The notes under the pieces: generated by a model | The model's input: the letters and a program-made list of their open reading frames with translations, nothing else | Told to the model about the DNA's origin: nothing | Database searches by the model: none | Shown: positions 1 through 9,266 of the stretch, piece by piece | Numbering within the stretch: the stretch's first letter is position 1 | How the letters are laid out: each line of letters begins with the position of its first letter | NCBI RefSeq assembly: GCF_016887565.1 | Contig: NZ_CP069396.1 | Coordinates: 11,514,001-11,578,000 of the forward strand | Length of the DNA stretch: 64,000 bases | Source: Archangium violaceum | Lineage (GTDB): Bacteria; Myxococcota; Myxococcia; Myxococcales; Myxococcaceae | Direction of reading: 5' to 3' | Position numbers and translations under genes: made by a program

Positions 1-1065
1 CTCAACTTCACCTCGCTGCTGCTGTGCGGCGTGTACCTGGAGGGGCTGATCGGCCGCTGGCGCCTGCTGCTGCTGTACACGGTGACCCTCCTGGTCTCCA
101 ACACCCTGATGATGGGCTTCTACCCGCAGATGCTGTCGTTGGGCGCCTCTGGCGGCATCTGCGGCTTGTTGGGAGCGATGCTGGTGCTCTGCTACCGCCC
201 GGGCCCGTGCGCGTGGTGGTGGCCCTGGTACTACCGGCTCGCGCCCGCCGCGTGCTGTCTCGGCGTCCTGGCCTCCACCCTCTACGGCGCATACGAGTGC
301 GCACAACCGGGCACGAACTTCGCGCATCTGGCGGGAGGCACGGTGGGTGCGGTGCTCGCGCTGTCGGGCGCGTTGACGTGGGAGCTGATGCCGCCGGCCT
401 TCAAGGAGGTACGGCGCGTGCGGGAGAGCGCGCGCATCTCGTGGTGGGTGACGCTGGCCTGCCTCTTCGTTGGAACCATGGCGGGGCGCCCCTGGCAGCT
501 GCGGGAGAAGCAGCCCCTGGTGCGCGTGCAGGTGCCCGGGACACCCGTCTCCGTCGCCGTGCCCTCCGGGGCCGCGGCCCATGTCTCGACCGAGCGCTCC
601 GAGGAGGACGACTCCTGGGTGAGGCTCACGTTCGGCGAGCCGATGACGGAGCCGGTGCTGGTGGAGGTGACCGTCGAGAGGATGGACGAGACGGTGACCG
701 AGGAGGAACACGAGAAGAAGACATGGGAGCTGCAGGAGGAGCTCTACAAGGAGGTGGAGGAGTCACGGGACGAGCTCGAGAAACCGTGGTTCCGTCCCAT
801 GGTGACCAGGCTGTACACGAAGCGGGTGGTGTACTCGGCGAGCTACTGGAACGAACTGTATTGGGTGCAGCGGTGGGTGATGCTCCGGGGAGAGTGGCGC
901 ATCACCCTGCTGACGGTGAGGGCGCCCGGGATGCCCGCGAACTGGGAGGGCACGGAAGAGGACGTGTCCTCGAGCCTGGTGGTGGAGGAGCCGGGCGCGC
1001 CGCGTTGGGACACGTGCCAGGCGTGGAACACGGTCTGGGGCGGGGTGTGTCCTCGCCAGCCGTGA
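1..1065 (+). CDS. Rhomboid-family intramembrane serine protease with C-terminal extension (5' partial)
   Basis: The reading frame is open from the first base, so the N-terminus lies outside the window. The visible part matches the membrane core of a rhomboid protease: a GASGG motif with the presumed nucleophilic Ser at about nt 148-150, and a later FAHLAGG helix with the catalytic His. The first residues, ending in a GVYLEG-like stretch, fit the end of the helix that normally carries the HxxxN motif. After the last membrane segment (WWVTLACLFVG) comes a charged domain of about 190 residues, rich in Glu and Lys, that I do not recognise and that is not part of the basic rhomboid fold. Substrate unknown. 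It converges with the DUF2381 gene 10 bases downstream. Confidence 0.75.
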   Translation, partial: LNFTSLLLCGVYLEGLIGRWRLLLLYTVTLLVSNTLMMGFYPQMLSLGASGGICGLLGAMLVLCYRPGPCAWWWPWYYRLAPAACCLGVLASTLYGAYECAQPGTNFAHLAGGTVGAVLALSGALTWELMPPAFKEVRRVRESARISWWVTLACLFVGTMAGRPWQLREKQPLVRVQVPGTPVSVAVPSGAAAHVSTERSEEDDSWVRLTFGEPMTEPVLVEVTVERMDETVTEEEHEKKTWELQEELYKEVEESRDELEKPWFRPMVTRLYTKRVVYSASYWNELYWVQRWVMLRGEWRITLLTVRAPGMPANWEGTEEDVSSSLVVEEPGAPRWDTCQAWNTVWGGVCPRQP

Positions 1066-1075
1066 GAAGTCCCGC

Positions 1076-2005
1076 CTACGGGAACACCACGCCGCGCACG
1101 GTGACGGCGCGCGGCCCGTCCGCCTCCGTCAACGCGAGGAGGAAGGTTCCCCGGGACTGTGCTTGCGTGGCCTCCGCCTCCACCACGATACGGCCCAGTT
1201 TTCCCGGAGGAATGGGCTCGCGAGACCAGACCCTCAGCACGGGCAGCCGCGCACCTTCCTTGCTCACCAGCTCCGCCACCTCACCCACCGTCCAGGGCTG
1301 GGTGCCCGTGTTGTTCATCTTCAATTCCACCGCGACCCGAGCCACCGCCTCGGCGCGGTAGCTGTAGGCACTTCGTACCAGGAGGGCATCACCCGGGTGC
1401 TGGGTGATGTCCTTCTTGAGATTCCGCACCAAGAGAGTCTTGCCCTCTTTCACCAGCCCGGCGTCAAACAGGTCCGTGAGGCTCTCGTGACACCGAGGTT
1501 CCATCTGGGTGCGCGCCAGTTGGGCTTCACATCGCTCGGCTCGCTCGCGCTCCTGCCGTGCCTCCTGCTGAAAGGACCCTGCGGAACGAGGCCGACGGTC
1601 CACCCGCACCTCCTGCTCAGCCCGGGTGGGACGTGCCACCAACCGGAAGGTGACGCTCTCCGGCACCTCCCCGTCCGCGAAGCGCACCGTCAGCCACAAC
1701 GGCCTGTCCAGCTGCACATCCGAGGGCAGAAGCATGACCATGCCGCGCGCCTCGTTCACCGCCACCGCGACCAGCCGCTCGTCCTCCACCGCCACCCCAC
1801 CTCGTAAGAGCGGCGCGTTGAACACCAGGGAAGTGGAGTGGTGGGGACTGATGCCCACCTCGTACACCTGCCCGGCGTTGTCCGCCGTCAGCTCGAGGTG
1901 ACGCACGCCCTCCGTGTCCCAATCCGTCGACACGGGCTGCGCCAAGGCGGGCGCACCAGCGAGGACCGCGAGCAGCAAGGAGATGGCGGAGAGAGGAGTG
2001 GACAT
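1076..2005 (-). CDS. DUF2381 family protein (Myxococcus paralogous family)
   Basis: A 309-residue protein with an N-terminal signal peptide (hydrophobic core ending near APALAQ), so probably exported. Sequence and length match DUF2381, a family known mainly from myxobacteria and often found beside Ser/Thr kinase genes, as here. Its function is unknown. The body starts with beta-rich sequence (residues about 25-130), then a charged, probably coiled segment of Glu/Arg/Gln, then a second beta-rich C-terminal half. The start was set at the ATG at 2005 because a GGAGG box sits 11 bases upstream; an in-frame ATG 12 codons earlier lacks this. It follows the kinase gene on the same strand by about 100 bases and may be co-transcribed. 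Confidence 0.8.
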   Translation of the reverse strand: MSTPLSAISLLLAVLAGAPALAQPVSTDWDTEGVRHLELTADNAGQVYEVGISPHHSTSLVFNAPLLRGGVAVEDERLVAVAVNEARGMVMLLPSDVQLDRPLWLTVRFADGEVPESVTFRLVARPTRAEQEVRVDRRPRSAGSFQQEARQERERAERCEAQLARTQMEPRCHESLTDLFDAGLVKEGKTLLVRNLKKDITQHPGDALLVRSAYSYRAEAVARVAVELKMNNTGTQPWTVGEVAELVSKEGARLPVLRVWSREPIPPGKLGRIVVEAEATQAQSRGTFLLALTEADGPRAVTVRGVVFP

Positions 2006-2102
2006 GGGCGGGAGAACCTCCGGAGTGGTGCAGAATATCACTCACCCCTGACGTCATCTCCTGCTTCGTCTCCTGTCCACCCGTGTCCGGCCTGCTCGGG
2101 AC

Positions 2103-4220
2103 CTACTCGAAGCGCTCCACCGGAACGAGGCCCACGACCCCCCGGATACGGGCGGTATCCGCCCCACCGCCGGGCTCCCTGAACACGCCGCGCTTGTCAT
2201 CCGTCTGCACGTCATAGAACTCCAGACACACGGGCCAGGCGTGCCCATCCGGCGTATGGGCTTCCGTGAAGCGGCCGTACACGCGCGTCTCCCCGACGAA
2301 GAGCACCCCGGAGAACACCGTGCCGTCCGGCAGCTTTCCCCAGTCCTCTCCGCGCAGGTTCAACTTGGCGCCCGGACCCGAGCGCACGGTGAACACCTCG
2401 TCTGGGTTCTTGAGACCGGGGAGGTCCACATCCTGTCGGTCACCGAAGCGCAGGCCCAGTTCCTTCATGGTCTGCACGGAGTTGGCGGGGCACTCGGCTG
2501 GCGCGGGCGTGGGCCGCACCGCGGAGGAGGTGGTGGGGCCGGGACAACCCGCGGCGAGAGAGCAGAGGAGCAGGGCCGAGCCCGCCCTGGAGGCCGTGGA
2601 GCCCGAGTCCTTCGGCTGCGGTGTGTCGCTCTGGGGAGTGGGAGCCTTGCGGAGTGGAGTCTTCACGCGCCTGTCTTCCTCATGACTCGTCGCGCGGGCG
2701 ACGGGCGCGGGGGTTGGGGCCTCGGAGGGCTCCGCGCCGCCGTCACCTTCGGGTGGCTTCCACGGGGGCGCCACTTCCTGACCCAGGCGGAACCAGACCT
2801 CCGGCATGGGAAGCAGCGAGGCCACCGGGGGCGTCATCCATGACTCCTCCGCAACCGGGGCCGGATCCGGGGGTGGATGCGAGCGCCGCGTGATGATGAA
2901 GAGGGCCGACACGGCCAGCATCAGCGCGAGGGCCGCGCAAACCATCACCGCACGCCGGGGAAGGGCGCGTGCTGGCGGCGGCGTGGATGCGACGCGTGCC
3001 TCCACGCGCGGCGACTCGTGGACGGGCGGTGCCTCTTCCCCTGGCGCCTCTTCTTGTGGAGGCCGTGGCTCCGAGAGTGGCGCGGCCACGGTGGACGGCT
3101 CCCGTGGTGGGGGCGGCTCGCCGCGCCTTGGGTGGAGCCGCGCGCGCTCCTCCAGCCGCCGCGACAGTGCCTCCGCTTCTTCTTCCTCCAGTTCCACCTC
3201 CGCCACGGTGGTGGCGCTGTCCGGGCCCCACGCCTCGCACAGCGGCTCGTCCCAAGTGGCGTCCGCTCCCCCCAGCGCAGCCTCCAGCGCGGCCTCCACC
3301 GCGAGGGCGTCCGGGTAGCGCTCCTCGGGTTGCTTCTCGAGCATGCGCTGGCACACCTCGCCCAGCGCCCGGGGCACGCGCCCATTGCGTACATGAGGCG
3401 GCTCGGGCGAGTGGTGCAGGATGGCCTCGCCCAGGGCCCGCCCGTCCTCCAGCGAGTCCCCCGACTCCTCCACCTGGAAGGGGTAGGTGCCCGTCAGCAG
3501 CCAGTAGAGCAGCACGCCCAGCGCCCACGTGTCGTCCCGGGCGCTCGCCTCGTAGCGCTGGCCGGAGTGGAGCCGCTGGTGCGCGGCGGCCTCGGGACTG
3601 CGGTAGAGCGCGGTGCCCACCACCAGCGGACCCGTCACGTGGTGGGCCCCGGGGAAGGTGCCCACGCCGAAGTCCACCAGCACCGGCAGCCCGTCCTTGT
3701 CGCGCACCACCACGTTGGCGCACTTGACGTCCCGGTGCACCACCTGCGCCCGGTGCACCGCCGCCAGCTGCCGGGCCAGCGCCCGCACCACCTGCGCCAC
3801 CTGCCGCGCCGTGGGGTTGCACTGCCGGGCCCACTCGTGCAGCGCCCGTCCCCACACGTACTCCATGACGAGGTAGACGAAGCGCGGCGCCGTGTCCGGC
3901 CACTCGCCGTGCCCGCGCACCGCCACCCAGCCCAGGCGCCGCAAGCGCAGCAGCACCTCCAGCTCGCGCCACGCCCACGCCGCCGAGCGGGGCAGGTAGA
4001 TGAACTTCACCGCGTACAACCTGCCGCTCCTGCTGCGGGCGCGGAACACGGCGCCCTGGCTGCCGGTGCCCAGCCTCGCCTCCAGGAGCAGTCCGCCCAC
4101 CTCCGTGCCGGGCAGGGGCAGCTGCGGCTCCACGGGTGCGTTGGCCGCCTGGCGCCACAGCCTGTGCCGTTGCGCCCTGAGCCACCTGTCGTCGGCTCGT
4201 CCGGATTCCACCCCGTTCAT
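2103..4220 (-). CDS. Serine/threonine protein kinase with transmembrane segment and lipoprotein-like C-terminal domain
   Basis: A 705-residue Hanks-type kinase. The catalytic domain covers about residues 35-310, with the AVKF lysine, HRDVKCAN catalytic loop and DFG all present, so it should be active. A Pro/Glu-rich linker leads to one membrane helix (about 422-445). Beyond it is a second hydrophobic stretch ending in SLAAGC (Cys559) that looks exactly like a lipoprotein signal, followed by about 146 residues of beta-rich sequence. This suggests fusion with a gene that once encoded a lipoprotein. The start at 4220 has GAGG eight bases upstream and lies just after the nucleotidyltransferase stop, so the two genes probably form an operon. 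Target proteins unknown. Confidence 0.88.
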   Translation of the reverse strand: MNGVESGRADDRWLRAQRHRLWRQAANAPVEPQLPLPGTEVGGLLLEARLGTGSQGAVFRARSRSGRLYAVKFIYLPRSAAWAWRELEVLLRLRRLGWVAVRGHGEWPDTAPRFVYLVMEYVWGRALHEWARQCNPTARQVAQVVRALARQLAAVHRAQVVHRDVKCANVVVRDKDGLPVLVDFGVGTFPGAHHVTGPLVVGTALYRSPEAAAHQRLHSGQRYEASARDDTWALGVLLYWLLTGTYPFQVEESGDSLEDGRALGEAILHHSPEPPHVRNGRVPRALGEVCQRMLEKQPEERYPDALAVEAALEAALGGADATWDEPLCEAWGPDSATTVAEVELEEEEAEALSRRLEERARLHPRRGEPPPPREPSTVAAPLSEPRPPQEEAPGEEAPPVHESPRVEARVASTPPPARALPRRAVMVCAALALMLAVSALFIITRRSHPPPDPAPVAEESWMTPPVASLLPMPEVWFRLGQEVAPPWKPPEGDGGAEPSEAPTPAPVARATSHEEDRRVKTPLRKAPTPQSDTPQPKDSGSTASRAGSALLLCSLAAGCPGPTTSSAVRPTPAPAECPANSVQTMKELGLRFGDRQDVDLPGLKNPDEVFTVRSGPGAKLNLRGEDWGKLPDGTVFSGVLFVGETRVYGRFTEAHTPDGHAWPVCLEFYDVQTDDKRGVFREPGGGADTARIRGVVGLVPVERFE

Positions 4221-4230
4221 GCGCTGAACC

Positions 4231-5097
4231 TCATAGGTGAGGCAGCGTAACATGACCTGATGACACAGTCCCGCCCGGCAGCAGCCCCTCGGACACGAGC
4301 AATGCGTCCAGCCCATCGAGCAGGGCATGGAGGTTGGGCAGCAGCTCCTGTTCGGGATGACCCACCGCGCGAATCACCGCCTCCACCTGGGGCTCCAGCC
4401 CGGGTGGCCGCTTCGGGCACAACCGCCTCGCGTGCGCCAACAGCCGCTTCTCGCCCGGGTGCGGGACGCGGTTCACCGCGAACAGGATGTCGAAGTAGCT
4501 CGCCAACACCGCCGTCACCCGGTGTTGCACGCTCACCGGGTCCGCCCGGCGCAGCGCGAGCTCGATCTGCTCCAGGTACGACGACAGCTTGCTGCGCAGC
4601 ACCGGATGGTTCTTCGCCACGATGGAGCGGCGCAGGGGCTCCGGGTAGGGTCCCCGGGCCCGCTCCTGGAGCCGAGCGAGCCATCCCGTGCGATCGAAGA
4701 GGACGCGGGAGTTGCGCAGCGTGTGCCAGAAGCTGGTGGTGTAGCCGAGCGACGCCTCGAAGCGCACGAGGACGCGATCCAGCTGGTCTTCCATCCACTC
4801 CGGGCTCCACCAAGCGGCGTCCACGCCCTGGCCGCTCGTGTCGAGCCACTCGTCGCCGGTGCCGAAGAAGGTGTTGTCGATTTCGGCGCGGCGGGCGGTG
4901 GGGAGGATGAGGGCGCGCCGCGCCTCGGCGGGAGGCGGAGGGCTCGCGTAGACGATCAGGTCCAGGTCCGAGAGGGGATCGGCGGAACCCGTCACCCAGG
5001 AACCGCCGAGCGCCACCGCGCGAACCTGCTCGAAGGTGGAGAAGCGCGCCGCCCACTCACTGGCCAGCGGAGGGACATCCGAATCCGGTGCGGTCAT
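4231..5097 (-). CDS. Nucleotidyltransferase-fold protein
   Basis: 288 residues. Near the N-terminus a GGS...SDLDLIV motif (Gly31-Ser33, Asp44 and Asp46) is the metal- and nucleotide-binding signature of the DNA polymerase beta-like nucleotidyltransferase fold, also seen in aminoglycoside nucleotidyltransferases. The C-terminal half is helical and resembles the helical domains that accompany such folds (DUF4037-like). Substrate cannot be read from the sequence: a small molecule such as an antibiotic, or a protein, are both possible. Resistance is only a guess. Its stop lies 10 bases before the start of the kinase gene on the same strand. Confidence 0.72.
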   Translation of the reverse strand: MTAPDSDVPPLASEWAARFSTFEQVRAVALGGSWVTGSADPLSDLDLIVYASPPPPAEARRALILPTARRAEIDNTFFGTGDEWLDTSGQGVDAAWWSPEWMEDQLDRVLVRFEASLGYTTSFWHTLRNSRVLFDRTGWLARLQERARGPYPEPLRRSIVAKNHPVLRSKLSSYLEQIELALRRADPVSVQHRVTAVLASYFDILFAVNRVPHPGEKRLLAHARRLCPKRPPGLEPQVEAVIRAVGHPEQELLPNLHALLDGLDALLVSEGLLPGGTVSSGHVTLPHL

Positions 5098-5106
5098 GGG
5101 AGACGC

Positions 5107-5270
5107 TCAGCGCAGGGAGCGGATGACGCGGCAGGGGTTACCCGCGGCGAAGACATAAGGAGGGATGTCGCGCGGAGCCTGCGCGCGCGGGCGCGTTCGG
5201 CCATCAGCTGCGGGTCCGTGGCGAGGTACAGCTCGCCCGCGAGCATCTTCTCTTTCTCGGTCCGTGCCAT
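5107..5270 (-). pseudogene. Remnant of a maltose/galactoside O-acetyltransferase
   Basis: Two short pieces of one protein survive in different frames. From the ATG at 5270 the minus strand encodes the N-terminal Mac domain (TEKEKMLAGELY, then DPQLMAERARARRL), typical of maltose O-acetyltransferases. About 30 codons later the homology stops. In another frame, ending at 5107, is the usual extreme C-terminus (PPYVFAAGNPCRVIRSL) of the same family. The left-handed beta-helix between them, about 130 residues, is gone. The simplest explanation is an internal deletion that also broke the frame. It lies right before the duplicated toxin locus. Confidence 0.75.
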
Positions 5271-5482
5271 GCCCGGAAGGTGACACGGCCCCGCGGCACC
5301 CGACACGACGGTTTCGGGCAATCACCCACTGGCGAACGGACCCGAAGCACCGGCGGCACCCTGCCGCTGTACGGAGTGAGCAACATCCAGACGCTCAGCC
5401 CGAGCAGGCCAGGGGCCACCAACGGAGAGGCTGTCAGAGGCATCGGTAAGGTGGAGGACACGTCTCTCCTGGGAGACTCGCC
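5271..5482. other. Intergenic region ahead of the first toxin gene
   Basis: No gene is seen here. The first part is unique; from 5399 onward the sequence is the left end of the duplicated unit and recurs unchanged at 8026. It therefore probably contains the promoter and leader shared by both toxin genes, but I could not point to a convincing -35/-10 pair. Confidence 0.5.
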
Positions 5483-6639
5483 ATGCTCGTGCAGCCCCAT
5501 TGCCTCCGCGGACGCGGGTGGAGGCACCTTCCAGCTCTGCTGCCCCTGGCGGCCCTGCTGATGCTGGCCGGGTGCGCCACCGTCACGCCTCGCACTTCTC
5601 GGGGTTGGCTACTGCCCGGCCTGAGTCACCGCTCCCTGGCACCTACGCCCTTCCCCAGCACGAGCGCCCAACCCGTTGTGGCGGCCCCCCTGCCCTCCTC
5701 CACCCTCGTACAGGGCGCCACGAGCACCGCCGCCGAAGACGATGACGAGGAGGATGACGTTGAAGCGCAGGAGCGCGCGCCGGGAGACGTGACGGGCGCA
5801 CCCGAGACGTCCTCACACGCGAGGGCGGGCCACCTCGTGGCGGGTGGGGACGAGCCATTGGAGGACTGGGGCGAGGGCTGGACGGGCTGGCCCGACGGCG
5901 TGGGCGATGGGCGCCCCCACACCGTGCCCATGAGCCTGGACTACTTCCAGGGCTTCCTGGCGCACGTGGGCGTGCCCACCGACGCACTGCCCGACGACGG
6001 GCGCACCCTCTCTCCCGAGCAAGCTCTGCGGCTGCTGCCGCACCTGCTCTCCTCTCCAGTGACATTGGGCAACTTCGCCCAGCGCCGCATGGCGGCCTGG
6101 CTGCTGCTGGAGGTGGCCACGGGCGAGCGGCCCGTGTCGCGCGAGGAGTTGCACGCGCGCATGGAACGCTTCCACCGGCTGCTGGTGCTGCGGCCGGACG
6201 GCTATCTGGTGCTGGCCGTCACGGGCGAGGCCAAACAGAAGGTGGGCGAGGTGCAGGTGGCACAGGACGGCACGCTGCGTGCCGGCCGCTACGAGGTGGG
6301 CCCCTTCTACGCCCTCGAGAGCAGACGCCTGTGGCCAGTGGATGCCGCGCTGGAGGTGCCACGTGGGGCGCTACCACTGGGTGCCTACGAGCCGGATGAC
6401 GGTGTGCTGCTGCCCGCGTTGCACGGGGCGGCCCTGGCGCTGGCGGACACGGTGGAAGGGCTCTACCGAATCACCTTCCATCCCATCGAAACCGTGGAGG
6501 GACTCATCCGGTTGCCGGGCGCGGTGCGTGAGTTGGTGCGCAACGCCCCCGAGTATTGGGAGTCCTTCCGGCACAAGCCCTCCGGCGAGCAGGTGCGGGG
6601 CGTGTCGCGCGTGGCCACCGGCGTGGTGCTGATGGTGGG
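5399..6639 (+). repeat. Direct repeat, 5' block of the toxin duplication, copy 1
   Basis: This 1.24-kb block, covering the leader and roughly the first 385 codons of the toxin gene, recurs at 8026-9266 (offset 2627) with no mismatch that I could find. The first difference is at 6640; scattered substitutions follow until about 6889, where the two copies diverge fully. Confidence 0.9.
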
Positions 6640-7255
6640 TACCGCGGGGGAAGGCGCGGTGCAGGCCGCCACGTGGGGGAGTCGGATGGGACGACTCGCC
6701 GTGCCCGTCTTCTCACTCACGGGAGAAGGCGTGCTGGCGCTGCGGCTGGTGGCGGTACCCGGCCGGGTCATCGCCGTGGCGGGCCAGGCACTCAGCGCCA
6801 CGTACGTGCTGCACATGGCCAGCATGGGCGTGGCCGCGGCGGGCGGTGGCGCATGGACACCGCCCGTGGGCGGGCCGGGCCAGTGGGTGCCCAAGAACGA
6901 GAGCATGTCGGCCCGCTCACGCAAGTTCCAGAACAAGGTGACGAAGGCGCCAGCGGGCTGGGTGTACCGCGTCCTGTTCGGTGGCGAGAAGGCGGACTTC
7001 GACGGCTTCGCGGAAGGCGTCCTGCTGGAGACCAAGGGCCTGGGCTACGACAAACACTTCGACGCGAGCCTCAAGGCCAGGCGGTACTTCAAGGGTGCCA
7101 AGAGACTCGTCAGACAAGCCCAGAGACAGGAGAGGGTCGCCAATGGTGTCCCCATCCGCTGGCATGTGGCGGAACCCCGTATGGTCGCCATTCTCAGAAC
7201 GCTTTTCAAAAACGCCAACATCAAAGGAGTTGACGTGGTCTACACTCCACCGTAG
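5483..7255 (+). CDS. Polymorphic lipoprotein toxin with Tox-REase-5-like nuclease tip (copy 1; SitA-like)
   Basis: 590 residues. The N-terminus is a lipoprotein signal with lipobox LAGC (Cys31), followed by a Ser/Pro-rich linker and an acidic run near residue 85. The central region (about 140-465) is identical to the next copy apart from a few residues near its end. The last 120 residues form the toxin tip: EKADFDGF, then VLLETKGLGYDK, an Asp...Glu-x-Lys arrangement typical of restriction-endonuclease-fold toxins (Tox-REase-5), then WHVAEPRM. The likely target is nucleic acid of a neighbouring cell. A lipidated, tip-swapping toxin with its immunity gene 15 bases downstream fits the SitA proteins that myxobacteria deliver by outer-membrane exchange; delivery route inferred. 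Confidence 0.82.
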   Translation: MLVQPHCLRGRGWRHLPALLPLAALLMLAGCATVTPRTSRGWLLPGLSHRSLAPTPFPSTSAQPVVAAPLPSSTLVQGATSTAAEDDDEEDDVEAQERAPGDVTGAPETSSHARAGHLVAGGDEPLEDWGEGWTGWPDGVGDGRPHTVPMSLDYFQGFLAHVGVPTDALPDDGRTLSPEQALRLLPHLLSSPVTLGNFAQRRMAAWLLLEVATGERPVSREELHARMERFHRLLVLRPDGYLVLAVTGEAKQKVGEVQVAQDGTLRAGRYEVGPFYALESRRLWPVDAALEVPRGALPLGAYEPDDGVLLPALHGAALALADTVEGLYRITFHPIETVEGLIRLPGAVRELVRNAPEYWESFRHKPSGEQVRGVSRVATGVVLMVGTAGEGAVQAATWGSRMGRLAVPVFSLTGEGVLALRLVAVPGRVIAVAGQALSATYVLHMASMGVAAAGGGAWTPPVGGPGQWVPKNESMSARSRKFQNKVTKAPAGWVYRVLFGGEKADFDGFAEGVLLETKGLGYDKHFDASLKARRYFKGAKRLVRQAQRQERVANGVPIRWHVAEPRMVAILRTLFKNANIKGVDVVYTPP

Positions 7256-7270
7256 CCCCTCGAAACGCCC

Positions 7271-7999
7271 ATGAAGGAGACCTTCTACGCAGGTGTTTAT
7301 TGGCCGGCTCGCAAGGAGTCGGCCGAGGAGTGCGCTCGGCGCGCGGAGCTCTTCATCCACCTTCTCGCCCCATGCGATCCCATCTATGCCCGCTGGTTCG
7401 AACAGGCGAACTCCCTCAAGAAGGCGCTCCAGCTCCAGTTCGAGCCCACCTACGAAACGTTCCTGCGCTTCTTCAAAAGCAAGAAGTACAACGAGGGTTC
7501 GTTCGGGTTCAGCTTCAGTGCTTGGACGGGACACAAGGAGGATGGGCACGGTGGCGTGGTGATGCTCAGCTGTGGCTCTGCGGTCGCGCCCCCTCCGAAT
7601 TCTTGTCTTCTCGAGCTTCCCCATGCGGGGCCAGAAGAGCAGCGCGTCCTCACCGCACCAGTTCTGACTGGAGTGCTGCGCGCCCTGGTGCTGGCCTGGG
7701 AACCGGACTGGGGCGGAGTCATTTCCGAGAGATACCGGGACCTGCGCGACGAGCCCGTAGGTCCCCCCTACACGGGCTGGCTCATGTACCTCTCGCGCCG
7801 CCGGGGAGAGGTGCCTCCCCTGCCCGCGCCCGTGCGTGTCGAGCCCGTGGAGGACAAGGGCTCGCTCGTCATCCTCACTCCCGAGCGCTTCACCGTGGAC
7901 GACCCGGCTCATGTCGCCCTGGCCGATGAAGTGCGCGCATTGCTCGACCGGGCGGGCCTGCTGAAGGAGTCCAGCGCATACTCCTCCACCCCGTCGTAA
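7271..7999 (+). CDS. Imm52-like immunity protein for toxin copy 1
   Basis: 242 residues without a signal peptide, so cytoplasmic, as expected for protection against a nuclease. It resembles the Imm52 family, which is known to accompany Tox-REase-5 toxins: a YWPAR start, a central LQFEPTYETFLRFF segment and a GWLMYLSRR segment. Only residues from about 167 to the end are identical to the second immunity gene. The first two thirds differ at many positions, so specificity for the cognate toxin probably lies there. Base composition of the variable part is less GC-rich than the rest of the unit. Confidence 0.8.
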   Translation: MKETFYAGVYWPARKESAEECARRAELFIHLLAPCDPIYARWFEQANSLKKALQLQFEPTYETFLRFFKSKKYNEGSFGFSFSAWTGHKEDGHGGVVMLSCGSAVAPPPNSCLLELPHAGPEEQRVLTAPVLTGVLRALVLAWEPDWGGVISERYRDLRDEPVGPPYTGWLMYLSRRRGEVPPLPAPVRVEPVEDKGSLVILTPERFTVDDPAHVALADEVRALLDRAGLLKESSAYSSTPS

Positions 8000-8020
8000 T
8001 CCACGTTCCCGGACGGCGCG
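7771..8020 (+). repeat. Direct repeat, 3' block of the toxin duplication, copy 1
   Basis: About 250 bases covering the last 76 codons of the immunity gene and 20 bases beyond. It recurs at 10410-10659 (offset 2639) with one mismatch seen, at 8009. Only five bases separate its end from the start of the next unit at 8026, so the duplication is a clean head-to-tail tandem. Confidence 0.88.
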
Positions 8021-8025
8021 TTCCC

Positions 8026-9266
8026 CCCGAGCAGGCCAGGGGCCACCAACGGAGAGGCTGTCAGAGGCATCGGTAAGGTGGAGGACACGTCTCTCCTGGG
8101 AGACTCGCCATGCTCGTGCAGCCCCATTGCCTCCGCGGACGCGGGTGGAGGCACCTTCCAGCTCTGCTGCCCCTGGCGGCCCTGCTGATGCTGGCCGGGT
8201 GCGCCACCGTCACGCCTCGCACTTCTCGGGGTTGGCTACTGCCCGGCCTGAGTCACCGCTCCCTGGCACCTACGCCCTTCCCCAGCACGAGCGCCCAACC
8301 CGTTGTGGCGGCCCCCCTGCCCTCCTCCACCCTCGTACAGGGCGCCACGAGCACCGCCGCCGAAGACGATGACGAGGAGGATGACGTTGAAGCGCAGGAG
8401 CGCGCGCCGGGAGACGTGACGGGCGCACCCGAGACGTCCTCACACGCGAGGGCGGGCCACCTCGTGGCGGGTGGGGACGAGCCATTGGAGGACTGGGGCG
8501 AGGGCTGGACGGGCTGGCCCGACGGCGTGGGCGATGGGCGCCCCCACACCGTGCCCATGAGCCTGGACTACTTCCAGGGCTTCCTGGCGCACGTGGGCGT
8601 GCCCACCGACGCACTGCCCGACGACGGGCGCACCCTCTCTCCCGAGCAAGCTCTGCGGCTGCTGCCGCACCTGCTCTCCTCTCCAGTGACATTGGGCAAC
8701 TTCGCCCAGCGCCGCATGGCGGCCTGGCTGCTGCTGGAGGTGGCCACGGGCGAGCGGCCCGTGTCGCGCGAGGAGTTGCACGCGCGCATGGAACGCTTCC
8801 ACCGGCTGCTGGTGCTGCGGCCGGACGGCTATCTGGTGCTGGCCGTCACGGGCGAGGCCAAACAGAAGGTGGGCGAGGTGCAGGTGGCACAGGACGGCAC
8901 GCTGCGTGCCGGCCGCTACGAGGTGGGCCCCTTCTACGCCCTCGAGAGCAGACGCCTGTGGCCAGTGGATGCCGCGCTGGAGGTGCCACGTGGGGCGCTA
9001 CCACTGGGTGCCTACGAGCCGGATGACGGTGTGCTGCTGCCCGCGTTGCACGGGGCGGCCCTGGCGCTGGCGGACACGGTGGAAGGGCTCTACCGAATCA
9101 CCTTCCATCCCATCGAAACCGTGGAGGGACTCATCCGGTTGCCGGGCGCGGTGCGTGAGTTGGTGCGCAACGCCCCCGAGTATTGGGAGTCCTTCCGGCA
9201 CAAGCCCTCCGGCGAGCAGGTGCGGGGCGTGTCGCGCGTGGCCACCGGCGTGGTGCTGATGGTGGG
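8026..9266 (+). repeat. Direct repeat, 5' block of the toxin duplication, copy 2
   Basis: Second copy of the block at 5399-6639: leader plus the N-terminal and central coding part of the toxin. The lack of silent changes across 1.24 kb means either a recent duplication or continuing gene conversion. Confidence 0.9.
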
